A stretch of DNA of 64,000 nucleotides from Niabella ginsenosidivorans (GTDB lineage Bacteria > Bacteroidota > Bacteroidia > Chitinophagales > Chitinophagaceae). The stretch's first letter is position 1, and each line of letters starts with the position of its first letter. The stretch spans positions 4,402,001 to 4,466,000 of the forward strand of contig NZ_CP015772.1 of the NCBI RefSeq assembly GCF_001654455.1, in the 5' to 3' direction. The notes beneath the pieces were generated by a model. It ran no database searches and was not told the origin of the DNA. It saw nothing but the letters and a program-made list of their open reading frames with translations. A program made the position numbers and the translations under genes. This document shows positions 33,290-42,972 of this stretch, piece after piece.

Positions 33290-35395
33290 TTATCTGGTTT
33301 GATCATTATCTACATAACTGTACACTTTCAGGAAATAGGAATTCAGCTCATTCTTTATGGAACGTACATGCTCTATCTTAATGGTTACGCTGCCTTTCCC
33401 TTTAGTGTACCTGGCAGGAATTTCGTATTCGCTTTCAAACCATCCGTCAAAGGAGCGCCTGCCCCTGGCATGCTGCTCTGAATAAGTTAAAATATACCAG
33501 GGCTGAGGCAGTTTTTCCCCGTCTACATAAACATTGGCTACCTGAATGCCGTTTTCTGTACGGTAGATCCTGTTACGAAGCCGGATGCCCTTATTTTGCC
33601 TGCTGACAGCCGTCCTGAACGTAATCGACTGATTGTATGCCCTGCCATCATCTTCCATCTGCATATAGTTATCTGCCGTTTCATAACTGTCGAAACAGGT
33701 TTCCTTTTTACCGTAAAATGTTTGCCCGCGGATGGTAAACCGGTGCTTTTTTTCACTTTGTGCATTCCCTACATCAACACTATCTGATAACTGCAGCACA
33801 GGGCCTTTTCCGCTTTTATAATACCATACCATAAACTCTGTCTGTATCATTGAGTCAGGAGTACCGTATCTTCTGCGCGGGGCATCTCCCGGGTATTTGC
33901 CGGCATTGTCCTCAAAACGGATGTTGATATCGTTATAAAAGATGTACGGCTCATTCATATGAATCCTGTAGGAGCCTTTTACACCGCTTTTTAAAGCCCC
34001 CCACAGTGGTTCCTGGAACAGGCCTCCTGACCATCCCTGGTTAAATTCATCCTCTGTACCGGCACCATGGATCTGAGGCGTATTGCTGCCATCCACATAG
34101 GTAAATTCATCACCATCTTCATTAAAGTTCCCCGAGAACATATTAATTGCTTCCACATGGCCGTATCCGCTTTCTGAAAAGGCGTTCTGGTAGGGTTTGA
34201 TAAAATGCTTCCTGGTTTGGCCGCCCGGGGTTGAGTCTTTTGTAACCTTTGCCATGAAATAGGCGGTCTGGCCCCGGGGATAATCCAGCACAGCGGAGGT
34301 CTTCCTGCTTATCCTGTATCTGAGATCAGCGATATCAACAGGCGAGTTATTGATGATCTCAATCTTTGCATTTTTAAAATAGGGCATGGGAAAATAGCAA
34401 TAGGCTGTTCCTTCACCGGCATCAAACCCATATAGCAGGGTCTTTAGTGTTTGCTTATAGAACTGGTCTTTCCACCCGCCTCCGCCAAAAAAGTAGCTGA
34501 TGGGCATATCAACGGCCGGCGCTGCTAAATCATCAAAGGAAATACGAATGTTGGTATTATAAAATGTTGCTTCATTGAAAGGGATCATTTTTAATTCAAT
34601 GGCGGCGATAGAGGCTTTTCCGGTATCCTCAAAGATGACCGCCGCAGCGCCTGCCGGGAGTGGGGCCGACTTTTCACTTACCACATTTCCGGTGGCTGCT
34701 TTCGGGTCCCGTCCCAGATTCAGCCACTGCTGCCTGGTAATGGCTTCATAAGGATCGGTTCCTTTTGTCCAGGATTTTACGGTCACATCCTGGGGAAACG
34801 TCAGGTAGTCAAACTGGTACCAGTTACAGGAGCGGTCATTATTTTCCTTCAGCAATCTTGTAATAACCGTATCAGATAAAGCGATCTTCAGTCTTTTATT
34901 AAAGGAAAAGGGATAGTAAACATCTCCGAACTGATGAATCTTCATAAAACCAAATGGCTCCCTGACCGGGTCGTACTGCCCTTTAAAGAAGTCAAGCACC
35001 GGTGCGTCTATCCGTGGTGTTGTTTCGTCATCAAAATAGTATTTAATGCGGATCGTTTTGCTTATTTTACCAATTCCATTATCCGTCCATATATTCATTT
35101 GCTCGCGGTACAAACAACCGGGCCCATAAACATCAAAAATTACTACATCCCCGTTTTCATCAATATATTTCTTAAAGGTATTTATCAACAGCCCAAAGCC
35201 GTTACCACCGGATGCGTCGTAAGAGATCATCCGGTTTTTTTTTGTTCCGTAAGGATAGAGGAGCGGCAGGCGCTCTGTTTTAGCCATTTGCTCAAAACCC
35301 GTTACAGGGTTATTATTCAGCGTCGTTGTAACCTGTGCAAAATTGAAAAAAGGAATCAGTAAAGCGAAGTGTAACAGAGCTGTCTTATGCTTCAT
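33290..35395 (-). CDS. Exported DUF2961 / glycoside hydrolase family 172 enzyme (copy 2)
   Basis: The 701-residue protein has a signal peptide ending FNFAQ and shares the SYDASGGNGFGLL, YGPGCLYREQMNIW, SYFFGGGGWKDQF and EDEFNQGW segments with the copy at 28897-31020. The two are strongly similar end to end. They probably act on related but non-identical furanosyl linkages, for example different anomers or positions. The stop is 4 bases before the GH92 start. Two paralogues kept side by side in one locus point to a substrate with more than one furanosyl linkage. Confidence 0.9.
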   Translation of the reverse strand: MKHKTALLHFALLIPFFNFAQVTTTLNNNPVTGFEQMAKTERLPLLYPYGTKKNRMISYDASGGNGFGLLINTFKKYIDENGDVVIFDVYGPGCLYREQMNIWTDNGIGKISKTIRIKYYFDDETTPRIDAPVLDFFKGQYDPVREPFGFMKIHQFGDVYYPFSFNKRLKIALSDTVITRLLKENNDRSCNWYQFDYLTFPQDVTVKSWTKGTDPYEAITRQQWLNLGRDPKAATGNVVSEKSAPLPAGAAAVIFEDTGKASIAAIELKMIPFNEATFYNTNIRISFDDLAAPAVDMPISYFFGGGGWKDQFYKQTLKTLLYGFDAGEGTAYCYFPMPYFKNAKIEIINNSPVDIADLRYRISRKTSAVLDYPRGQTAYFMAKVTKDSTPGGQTRKHFIKPYQNAFSESGYGHVEAINMFSGNFNEDGDEFTYVDGSNTPQIHGAGTEDEFNQGWSGGLFQEPLWGALKSGVKGSYRIHMNEPYIFYNDINIRFEDNAGKYPGDAPRRRYGTPDSMIQTEFMVWYYKSGKGPVLQLSDSVDVGNAQSEKKHRFTIRGQTFYGKKETCFDSYETADNYMQMEDDGRAYNQSITFRTAVSRQNKGIRLRNRIYRTENGIQVANVYVDGEKLPQPWYILTYSEQHARGRRSFDGWFESEYEIPARYTKGKGSVTIKIEHVRSIKNELNSYFLKVYSYVDNDQTR

Positions 35396-35528
35396 GCGTT
35401 AAAATGATTTGTCGTTTATAATAGAGGTTGTTTTAAAAATCTGTATTCAGGCACATCCGCCTGTAGGAAGCAACCGCTCAGGATCACGGATCAGCATGCT
35501 GTCAGCAGCAGGGAGCAGGCAGGCACAT

Positions 35529-37682
35529 TTATTTTTCCATTAATACGACCACAGAGCGGGCCGGTATATCTACCTCTCCTTCGCTGCCGGTTGCAGTAAG
35601 CGTTTCGGGCGTTACAACATTGAACTGTGTCCTTTCTTTTCCCTCCAGCCGCACATGGGCGTGAATGCCCCTGTCCTTTTCAAAGTTGGCCACCACTACT
35701 GCCTTTTTGCCGCTGGCTGTTACAAAAACCGAGTACCGGTGCGCTCCGTCAGCCCCTACAGTTGCGCCCAGAACATCTCTGAATTCTGCATTCCAAACCC
35801 ATTCTTTGTATTTTTTTCTTAATGCATCAATCTTTTTGCCGTAAGCCAGGGTAAGCGGAAAGTCCGTTACATGCCCTTTGAAATTATAAGGCTCATAACT
35901 GATAATATACCGGTCCATCAAAATAAGATTCAGCTTTTCACGGTCATCAATACCTGTAACGGCCACCACCAGCGGGGTTTCGGAATCTATATACCGGTCA
36001 ACCGCTGTTGAGGCCAATCCCATACGGAAATAGGAGCACTGGTAATTCTGCAACAGCCAGTCCATCTGGCCTTCACCGGCAAATAAAAAATCCGGGTTCC
36101 TTTTAAAAGCCATTGCATTCAGCTTCGACGCCAATGGCATATCCCCGCCATAAATGTACCCCGGTCCTTTGTAGCCATTGGGGAAAAAATTATACAAGGC
36201 GGGTCCGTGATGGCAGTTCTCATCAAACAACCACCCGGAAGGATTCAGGTCAAGTACTTTTTTAAATTCCCTGGTGATGGCTTCCTGATAGCCTGGCGCA
36301 TTAAAATCCATAATGGCTCGGCGGTGGTTGTTGATTCCGGCCAGCTGGGTGGGCGTGTAATAGCTGTAGCCGCCTTGTTCATAAGGAATTCCGTAGGGGT
36401 CTTTTACTTCATATTTGTACCATTCTTTTTTATAGGCCGGAGTGGTTTTATCGGCCCAGTTTATTTTTCCGAACAACACCATGTGAACGCCCAGGTCTTC
36501 AATTTTTTTGATCGCGTCACGCAGATCATTCCAGGTTCCCAAATGATCTTCAAAATCCTGTGAAGGGTCATTGCCATCCTGCCCCAGCTTGTTCCAGCCA
36601 ACCAGTTGAATACCCGTAACGCCATTGTCTGCACACTCCTTACCATATTTGTACAGGTCTTTAAACTGAACGCGCCAGTCATCTTCAGGTGAGTTGATCT
36701 GCAGCTGAAGCCAGGAATGCACATCCTTTACCCATGCCGGCAGGTTCGGTTTTTTAAACCAGGTCTTTCTCCATTCTTTATAAATATCCACACCGGCCTG
36801 CCAGTCGCCATTATAGGGTGTAAACAGTATGGGAATGAGGTCGGTTGCTGAATGGGGCGCTGCAAATACAAAATGACACAAACGGAACTCCGTGTTAACG
36901 GTTAAGCCGCTTACCTCATCCGGCCGGGGCACCAGGCCACTTACTGAATTAAGGTTGGCCGGATGCTGCTCCCAGGTATATTCCACATAATACCGCTGCC
37001 GTGGTTCCTGCACGCCTACATATAAGCCCTGATTAGCCGATGTTTGTAGTAAACAATACAGGCTGTGATGAGACCCTTTTGTTTTTGTGGGATTAAAAAC
37101 GCCCCAGTAGCCTTTCCGGTTGTCAAAATTCGGATAGATCTCCTCTGTTTCCAGGTTGCCATACCACATGGTACGCGCATTTATGGAAGCATTCTTCGCC
37201 GGAGCGTTCAGATCTCCTAAATAGGGATAATCTATTGTTTCAATAGTAAGAGCCGAATTATTGATGAGCTTACCGGTAAAAGTCAGCTTCCCATCTGCCA
37301 GGGTTACCGTAGCACTAAAGACCAGGGGTAAAACGCCGCCATTTTCACTTTTTAAATTACTCCATTCAAAATGGATCTGGCTGTCGGATACTTGATGGAC
37401 AACCGCGTGCTGTTTTTGCCCATAAATGTAGTTAAACCGGCGGTCAGGCATGGGTGCGTGCATCCGGAATGAAATACCCAATGCCGCTCTCCGGTTAATG
37501 ATCCATCCTGTTTGAACATTCTCCAGCCTGGTGATAGCGCCGGTTTCGGAATCAAAAACCACCTTCAGTTTTTTATCCTGCAGTTCTATGTCTGAAGCCA
37601 TTGCCCAACCCGGCATTATTAAAGACAGAACTGTAAAGAACAATAACAGTCTCTCGCCTATTATCTTTGATACCTTTTTCAT
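35529..37682 (-). CDS. Exported DUF6259-type putative glycoside hydrolase
   Basis: This 717-residue protein has a signal peptide ending near WAMASD, an N-terminal beta-sandwich (about 35-290) and a TIM-barrel-like region (about 300-600) with GVTGIQLVGWNKLG, GWLFDENCHHG and FLFAGEGQMDW segments, then a C-terminal beta domain with KKAVVVANFEKD. The order (sandwich, barrel, sandwich) resembles GH36/GH-D-like hydrolases. The FDENCHHG and AGEG motifs are candidates for catalytic acids. The family is found in Bacteroidota glycan loci but its activity is not known to me. It lies in the exported-enzyme block of the locus. Confidence 0.75.
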   Translation of the reverse strand: MKKVSKIIGERLLLFFTVLSLIMPGWAMASDIELQDKKLKVVFDSETGAITRLENVQTGWIINRRAALGISFRMHAPMPDRRFNYIYGQKQHAVVHQVSDSQIHFEWSNLKSENGGVLPLVFSATVTLADGKLTFTGKLINNSALTIETIDYPYLGDLNAPAKNASINARTMWYGNLETEEIYPNFDNRKGYWGVFNPTKTKGSHHSLYCLLQTSANQGLYVGVQEPRQRYYVEYTWEQHPANLNSVSGLVPRPDEVSGLTVNTEFRLCHFVFAAPHSATDLIPILFTPYNGDWQAGVDIYKEWRKTWFKKPNLPAWVKDVHSWLQLQINSPEDDWRVQFKDLYKYGKECADNGVTGIQLVGWNKLGQDGNDPSQDFEDHLGTWNDLRDAIKKIEDLGVHMVLFGKINWADKTTPAYKKEWYKYEVKDPYGIPYEQGGYSYYTPTQLAGINNHRRAIMDFNAPGYQEAITREFKKVLDLNPSGWLFDENCHHGPALYNFFPNGYKGPGYIYGGDMPLASKLNAMAFKRNPDFLFAGEGQMDWLLQNYQCSYFRMGLASTAVDRYIDSETPLVVAVTGIDDREKLNLILMDRYIISYEPYNFKGHVTDFPLTLAYGKKIDALRKKYKEWVWNAEFRDVLGATVGADGAHRYSVFVTASGKKAVVVANFEKDRGIHAHVRLEGKERTQFNVVTPETLTATGSEGEVDIPARSVVVLMEK

Positions 37683-37773
37683 TTTTCCTATTTTTTAAGT
37701 ACGATGTAATGGATCGTTTTATTTTTTTTATTGCCGCTGTCAGTAAAGCCATCAATCGCCGGCCTGCTTATCT

Positions 37774-39819
37774 TTATTTTTTACCATAAATTTCAACATC
37801 GCCGATCCTGGCCCTCCCGTCTTTACCAGGGTCCGTAATCTGCAGCCGCACATACCTGGCCCGTACGGGCGTTATATCAAAATCCGACACATCGCCGGTG
37901 TTATTGACGCAAACATTACCCGTTGTCCAGCTTTTGTTATCCATACTGGTTTCCAGTTTAAAGGATCTTGTATTCAGGGAAGGCCTTAACCCTCCGGCAC
38001 CGGCATGCCGGACAACATACCGGTTTATGAGGAATGGCTCTTTAAAATCAAAACAGATCTGTTGCGGGCCTGTGCCGGAAGCCACCCATTGGTGCGCAAC
38101 AGAAGGGCTGCCGTCTGCCACCTTGCTGATAGCTGCCTTCTTATCTTTTGATGCGATGCTGATATCCGGTAAAAGACAAAGATTAAAATAGTGGTTATTT
38201 GCCTGGTTGAAAAGATTGAAGAAATGATCTCCCCTGCAAACAACGACGTTTCCCGGGGATAGTGCTTCCAGCCGTTCTTTTAAGACGGTGATGTTTTCCG
38301 GGGTCATCCGCCAGGCTACTCCCTGCGCCGTCAGAAAAACAGGATGTTTACCATCAAAATGCTGAATAGTATCTTTCCATTTCCTGAAGATCTCCTCTAT
38401 ATCGCCCGTATAACCCGGCCTGTTGGGAATAAAAGGCATGCGGTCGTTTATTACATAGGTTTTAAGCGGTGCGCCTTTTCCCCAGTCGTGTGTTGTATTA
38501 CCGTATAAATAACGGCAGTTTTTTTCGTACATCCGCATTCGCTGTTCATCAATATCATCCCAGATGGTAACCACCCGCAGGCCGGAGCGTTCCAGGTAGG
38601 GTTGGGAAAAACGGGTGTAGGCATCCAGCAAGGCATTATCTATATTAAACCGCTTTCTGAACACATCATAGATCAGCGCATAACCCACACCGGAAGGCCC
38701 GGATACCAGGCAATCATTTGCTGTAGCCGTTTTATTATAGTAGTTCAATAGCTGCGGCGCGGCATCCAGCAAGGCCGGGCTCACTGTCCAGTTAATGGGT
38801 ATGGCGCCTCTTTTTTCATTTCCCCAGAGCTTTGCCAGCGCATGCTGGCAGTATTGTATATTATCACCATCACTCAGGAAAATGGTCAGGTAAATCTTAT
38901 TTTCCAGTTCCGGCATTTTGGGAACCGCAGCCATTTCAATCTGTTGTGACTGGCCGGCATAAATGGTGGCATTTTCAAAAAAGTCAGCTGCCACCGTAGC
39001 AATTCCATGCCGGGTTCCGATACCGACACCTGTACGCTCTTCCGGCCACCAGCCCATTATAAAACTGCTTCCCTGACGCATATCGCTAAGAAATTTATCG
39101 GCAAGAAGGGAATCTTTCTTCTTCCGGATGTCCAGCCATATTACAGCAGACCGTGTGGCTACGGCCAGATCCCGTATAAAATTTGGATTACGGGGAGATA
39201 AGCTTATGTACAATCGTTTATTGCATTCTTTCCAGTAATGCCGGTAAAGATATTCATAGATTGCTATCGGTGTTTCCAGATCCAGGCTCCTCAGATCTGC
39301 CAAAACAGGAGGCAGGCTCACTTTTTTTCTTTGCAGTTCCCCGTATAAAGAGTCATTGACCGGCAAAGCATTCTTAATACCGCTTATGGTGGTTGCCAGA
39401 TTAACGAAATGCTCATTTTGCCGGTTGCCATATAGTACCAGTCCGGACACTTCATTTTTATATTTATCAAATAGCGCCCAGGCCGATGCGCTCTTTTTTA
39501 CCTTCAGATCACAGTGCCGTATCCAGAACTCTTTCCCTTCTCCGCCCTTATCTACTAAAATGATGCGTGGTCTGGTTTTATTTATCAGGCCCTGCAACAC
39601 TGTAAAAAATAATTTTTCTGAAGGCTGCAGTTTTAATTCCTGTAAATCCAAAAGGTCTATCAAAGGCGCCGGCGCAGCAAATTGAGGAAGTATTTTATTT
39701 TCAGGCCATAACAGGTCCCGATCAAAAGAGCGCCGCTGTTTATTAAAATTACTCTGGCTGAATCCCGGTATTAAAAAAAGACAGAATAAAAAACAGCTTT
39801 GTAAAGTTTTTAAACCCAT
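37774..39819 (-). CDS. Exported GxGYxYP-type putative glycoside hydrolase with C-terminal F5/8C (CBM32-like) domain
   Basis: This 681-residue protein begins with a signal peptide (to IPGFSQ). The N-terminal part (about 35-270) precedes a barrel-like region holding LSDGDNIQYCQH near 315 and GPSGVGYALIYD near 375, which matches the GxGYxYP signature. The last 120 residues form an F5/8-type C (CBM32-like) sandwich with FLINRYVVRHAGAGG and RYVRLQITDPG, a module that binds sugars such as galactose. The catalytic activity of the family is not established. It is the second exported enzyme after susD and DUF3823. Confidence 0.75.
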   Translation of the reverse strand: MGLKTLQSCFLFCLFLIPGFSQSNFNKQRRSFDRDLLWPENKILPQFAAPAPLIDLLDLQELKLQPSEKLFFTVLQGLINKTRPRIILVDKGGEGKEFWIRHCDLKVKKSASAWALFDKYKNEVSGLVLYGNRQNEHFVNLATTISGIKNALPVNDSLYGELQRKKVSLPPVLADLRSLDLETPIAIYEYLYRHYWKECNKRLYISLSPRNPNFIRDLAVATRSAVIWLDIRKKKDSLLADKFLSDMRQGSSFIMGWWPEERTGVGIGTRHGIATVAADFFENATIYAGQSQQIEMAAVPKMPELENKIYLTIFLSDGDNIQYCQHALAKLWGNEKRGAIPINWTVSPALLDAAPQLLNYYNKTATANDCLVSGPSGVGYALIYDVFRKRFNIDNALLDAYTRFSQPYLERSGLRVVTIWDDIDEQRMRMYEKNCRYLYGNTTHDWGKGAPLKTYVINDRMPFIPNRPGYTGDIEEIFRKWKDTIQHFDGKHPVFLTAQGVAWRMTPENITVLKERLEALSPGNVVVCRGDHFFNLFNQANNHYFNLCLLPDISIASKDKKAAISKVADGSPSVAHQWVASGTGPQQICFDFKEPFLINRYVVRHAGAGGLRPSLNTRSFKLETSMDNKSWTTGNVCVNNTGDVSDFDITPVRARYVRLQITDPGKDGRARIGDVEIYGKK

Positions 39820-40003
39820 GTAAAAAAATTATTAATAACCAACAAAAATAATTCCTGCAAGCGCTGAGCCTCCTATATTCACGAAGCAGCAATTACATGA
39901 AATTTTTAAAAAACCACCTCGTTTAGATTGTTGAAGCAAAAGAACATCTTTTTTAAACGTTTTAATGGCTGTGTTTTTTTATAATTATTTTTATTCAACT
40001 ATT

Positions 40004-40831
40004 TTATTTACTAACAGTAACCGTTTGAATAGTGGAATAATTTAATGGCGTGCCTACAACAGGTATATTCGTTGTGGTACAGGCCCCTACCCTAACCCAC
40101 CAGGTCCTGGGCGTAGATGTCGGTGCAATTTTACCTATTGACTTTACAATATAATTATTGCCATAGGCAAACACATTTGATGTAACCACTCCATTCAGCA
40201 CAACAGTTTCATTGTTGGGAAAACTGGTTTTCACATTTGTATAACGATTATCATAATTGGAGTTTGCAGGATAAGGGGCGTTACCATTTATATAAAAATT
40301 AATATTCTTGATTGCATCATGGTTGTATGCGGGATGGTTGGTACCGCGGATTACTTTAATAGTTGCTGTAATGGAGCTATCGGATGCATTAAACACAGGA
40401 GGCGTAACCCACTGGATCACCAGCATGGAAGATACGGTAAAATCTTTAGTGGTTACACCCTGGATATTAATATTCCGGGAAGAATCTATTACAGAAGGCC
40501 ATGTGGGCGCCAAAGGAACAAATGGCCCATTGATATTGATGTTATAATACCCCTTAAATATCCTGGAATTGTTATAATAACCTTCGGTGTTAGCACCAAA
40601 GTTCGGATTAGGTGTTGGAGCTGTGGCCGTCCAGCTTAACTCCAATAGCTGGATACTTGCTTCTCCCATATCCAGCTGAAGCGGCTGACCCGTCAACGAG
40701 TCATAAATAGTTCCCCTGATGGTGGCATCAGGTTCTGCATAGCTATCCGCTTTAATACAGGCAGTAAGGCAGCTGACAATCAGCATAGCGATCAGAACTA
40801 CGGGCATTGGATATTTATTTCCTCTTTGCAT
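40004..40831 (-). CDS. DUF3823-type surface lipoprotein next to SusD
   Basis: This 275-residue lipoprotein has a lipobox ending LTAC (Cys25). The mature protein opens with ATIRGTIYDSLTGQPLQLDMG, typical of DUF3823 proteins: an N-terminal carboxypeptidase-regulatory-like fold followed by a second beta-sandwich. These genes usually follow susD in polysaccharide loci and are thought to be surface glycan-binding proteins. Here it starts 25 bases after the susD stop, consistent with that role. No catalytic motif is visible. Confidence 0.88.
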   Translation of the reverse strand: MQRGNKYPMPVVLIAMLIVSCLTACIKADSYAEPDATIRGTIYDSLTGQPLQLDMGEASIQLLELSWTATAPTPNPNFGANTEGYYNNSRIFKGYYNININGPFVPLAPTWPSVIDSSRNINIQGVTTKDFTVSSMLVIQWVTPPVFNASDSSITATIKVIRGTNHPAYNHDAIKNINFYINGNAPYPANSNYDNRYTNVKTSFPNNETVVLNGVVTSNVFAYGNNYIVKSIGKIAPTSTPRTWWVRVGACTTTNIPVVGTPLNYSTIQTVTVSK

Positions 40832-40856
40832 TGTAACGATTTTTAAAATTCCACAA

Positions 40857-42947
40857 TTAATAACCTATATTTTGAATCATTTTTTTGTTATTCGATATTT
40901 CAGAACCCGGGAAGTTTTGATAATACCATACAGATTTCCATGTGTACCCATTACTATATCTTGTCATTTCCTCAAAGGGTTTAATATCAAAAATATATTT
41001 GCCGGTCTCTGCTACATAGAATGGAGTTAACTGACGATAAATGGTCGCATTCATTTCTGAGTCAAACAATCTCCAGCGATTCAGATTGAACCACGTTTTG
41101 TTTTCAAAGGCAAATTCCTTTCTCCATTCCTTCCTCACTGTATTCAGCGAGAAGGAAGCCAGCGGGGTCTGGGTAGCGCCGGCCCTGGCCTGGATCTGAT
41201 TCACATATCCCAGGGCTTCACTTGTATTTCCGCCTAACTCCATAATGGCTTCAGCAGCGGTCAGTAACACTTCCGCATACCGAATCTCGATCCAGGTTTG
41301 ATTACTATGCCCATAGCTGCTGCTGGAACCCATGTCGGCAGGCGCCTTACTCGGATTCAGGTATTTACGTATTGAAAAACCCATAAAAGCAGAGGAGCTA
41401 TACCATGCACCCCCACCGGTGGAATATATACCGGCATTGCCGGCAGCTAATATTGTTTGCCCGGCATTAGGATACCCCGCGGGTATCGTATAGAGGCGGT
41501 TGGTATTACCACTGCCTGTGTTTGTTGGTCCCAGGCCAACAAATATCTGGCTGCCGGTATTCGTAATATCATACCTGCTGTTCAAAGGCGTGCCTTCACC
41601 CGAGTTCTTGATATCATCAGGACTGATTGCTCCCCCGGCATGCCCCTGAGGTTTTACAATACCCGCCCTTATTTCTATAACAGAACCTTTTAGCACATCA
41701 TAGGGGGTAATGACAAAAGCCTTCAGGCGTGGTTCTGCGTTGGCAAACAGGTCAGTTGGGTTGGCATACTGTACATAGGTCCCGTCCGGATTCAGGTTTT
41801 TCAACCTGGGGCAACCAAAAGCGTTTGGCAGATTCTGGATGGCCTTAGGCCCGTCCCCGTTCCAGGTTGGAATGCCATCATACATTTCTACAAAATCCAA
41901 TGTAGGGCTTACTTCAGAGCCCCACCCCCATCCTCTGATGCAGTCAGGGATCATATACAGGTCCCAGTTATGGCCGGAAGACAGGTATGTATCATATTGC
42001 CTTACAAAAATATTTTCCGGACTGGCGGCATCAAAGAACATATCGATCATATTTTGGGTTTGAGCAGCCAAATTACCTGCCACCCAACTTTTCATATACA
42101 AACTGTAGGTTTTACCGGCAGTACCGTTTATGACCAATTTAGCAGCATCATACGCAGCCTGGAAATAAGCAGCTGCTTTGGCCGGGCCATCCGCAAAGCC
42201 GCATAATTGCCCTGTACCATATTGGTTCGCAGGAGAAATGTTGGTGTTGTATTTAGCAATACATCCCGCATACAGCATTGCCCTGGCTTTGTAGGCGGCT
42301 GCGGTACTTTTATCAGCCCGGCCTGTTTGATTGGTTACAGGCAGCAGATTATAAGCAGAATCCAGATCAGAACCGATAAAGTTCCATGTGTCCTCTTCTG
42401 AAGACCTTTCCAGACCATTGATGGCTGCCGAATCTGTACTGGTTGAGGGGTAGTTAATGGGCGTTTTCACCAAGGGAACGCCGCCAAAACGTCTTACCAG
42501 GGCATAATAGCAGGTAGCACGTACAAAATGCGCTTCGCCCAGCCAACCCTGTACCTGTGCAGCAGAGAAGCTCCCCGCATAAGCAGGAAGGTTTTGTATA
42601 AAATAATTACAATCCCTGATGGTACCGTACACCGCATTATAGTTAACAACATTACTGTTCTCATTAGGCTGACGCCAGTCTCTCCCTAAAGATTCTCCGG
42701 TTGATTTACTGCCCCAATTAAAGGCATTATACGCGTTATTGTAACCATTGGAGGGAGAATATTTAAAGTCTTCTATGGGCATTTCACTATATAAACGCGC
42801 CATATAAGAGGTTACACCATCCGGAGTACCTAATATGGCAGCATCTGATAAAATGTTAGGAGGCGGAACATCCAATTTTTTACAGGAATCCATCATTATT
42901 GTAAGGCTCATCAATAACAATGAGAAAATTAAAAATCTTTTTGACAT
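40857..42947 (-). CDS. SusD/RagB-family outer-membrane glycan-binding lipoprotein
   Basis: This 696-residue lipoprotein has a lipobox ending DSC (Cys22) followed by SusD-like helices (HFVRATCYYALVRRFGGVPLV near 145) and the C-terminal WRKEFAFENKTWFNLNRWRLF region near 620. It is longer than most SusD proteins (about 500-600), with long inserts in the middle. It pairs with the adjacent SusC, whose stop is 25 bases upstream. It should capture the glycan at the surface and hand it to the importer. Confidence 0.94.
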   Translation of the reverse strand: MSKRFLIFSLLLMSLTIMMDSCKKLDVPPPNILSDAAILGTPDGVTSYMARLYSEMPIEDFKYSPSNGYNNAYNAFNWGSKSTGESLGRDWRQPNENSNVVNYNAVYGTIRDCNYFIQNLPAYAGSFSAAQVQGWLGEAHFVRATCYYALVRRFGGVPLVKTPINYPSTSTDSAAINGLERSSEEDTWNFIGSDLDSAYNLLPVTNQTGRADKSTAAAYKARAMLYAGCIAKYNTNISPANQYGTGQLCGFADGPAKAAAYFQAAYDAAKLVINGTAGKTYSLYMKSWVAGNLAAQTQNMIDMFFDAASPENIFVRQYDTYLSSGHNWDLYMIPDCIRGWGWGSEVSPTLDFVEMYDGIPTWNGDGPKAIQNLPNAFGCPRLKNLNPDGTYVQYANPTDLFANAEPRLKAFVITPYDVLKGSVIEIRAGIVKPQGHAGGAISPDDIKNSGEGTPLNSRYDITNTGSQIFVGLGPTNTGSGNTNRLYTIPAGYPNAGQTILAAGNAGIYSTGGGAWYSSSAFMGFSIRKYLNPSKAPADMGSSSSYGHSNQTWIEIRYAEVLLTAAEAIMELGGNTSEALGYVNQIQARAGATQTPLASFSLNTVRKEWRKEFAFENKTWFNLNRWRLFDSEMNATIYRQLTPFYVAETGKYIFDIKPFEEMTRYSNGYTWKSVWYYQNFPGSEISNNKKMIQNIGY

Positions 42948-42972
42948 AATATAATAATTTTAATTTCTTGAA

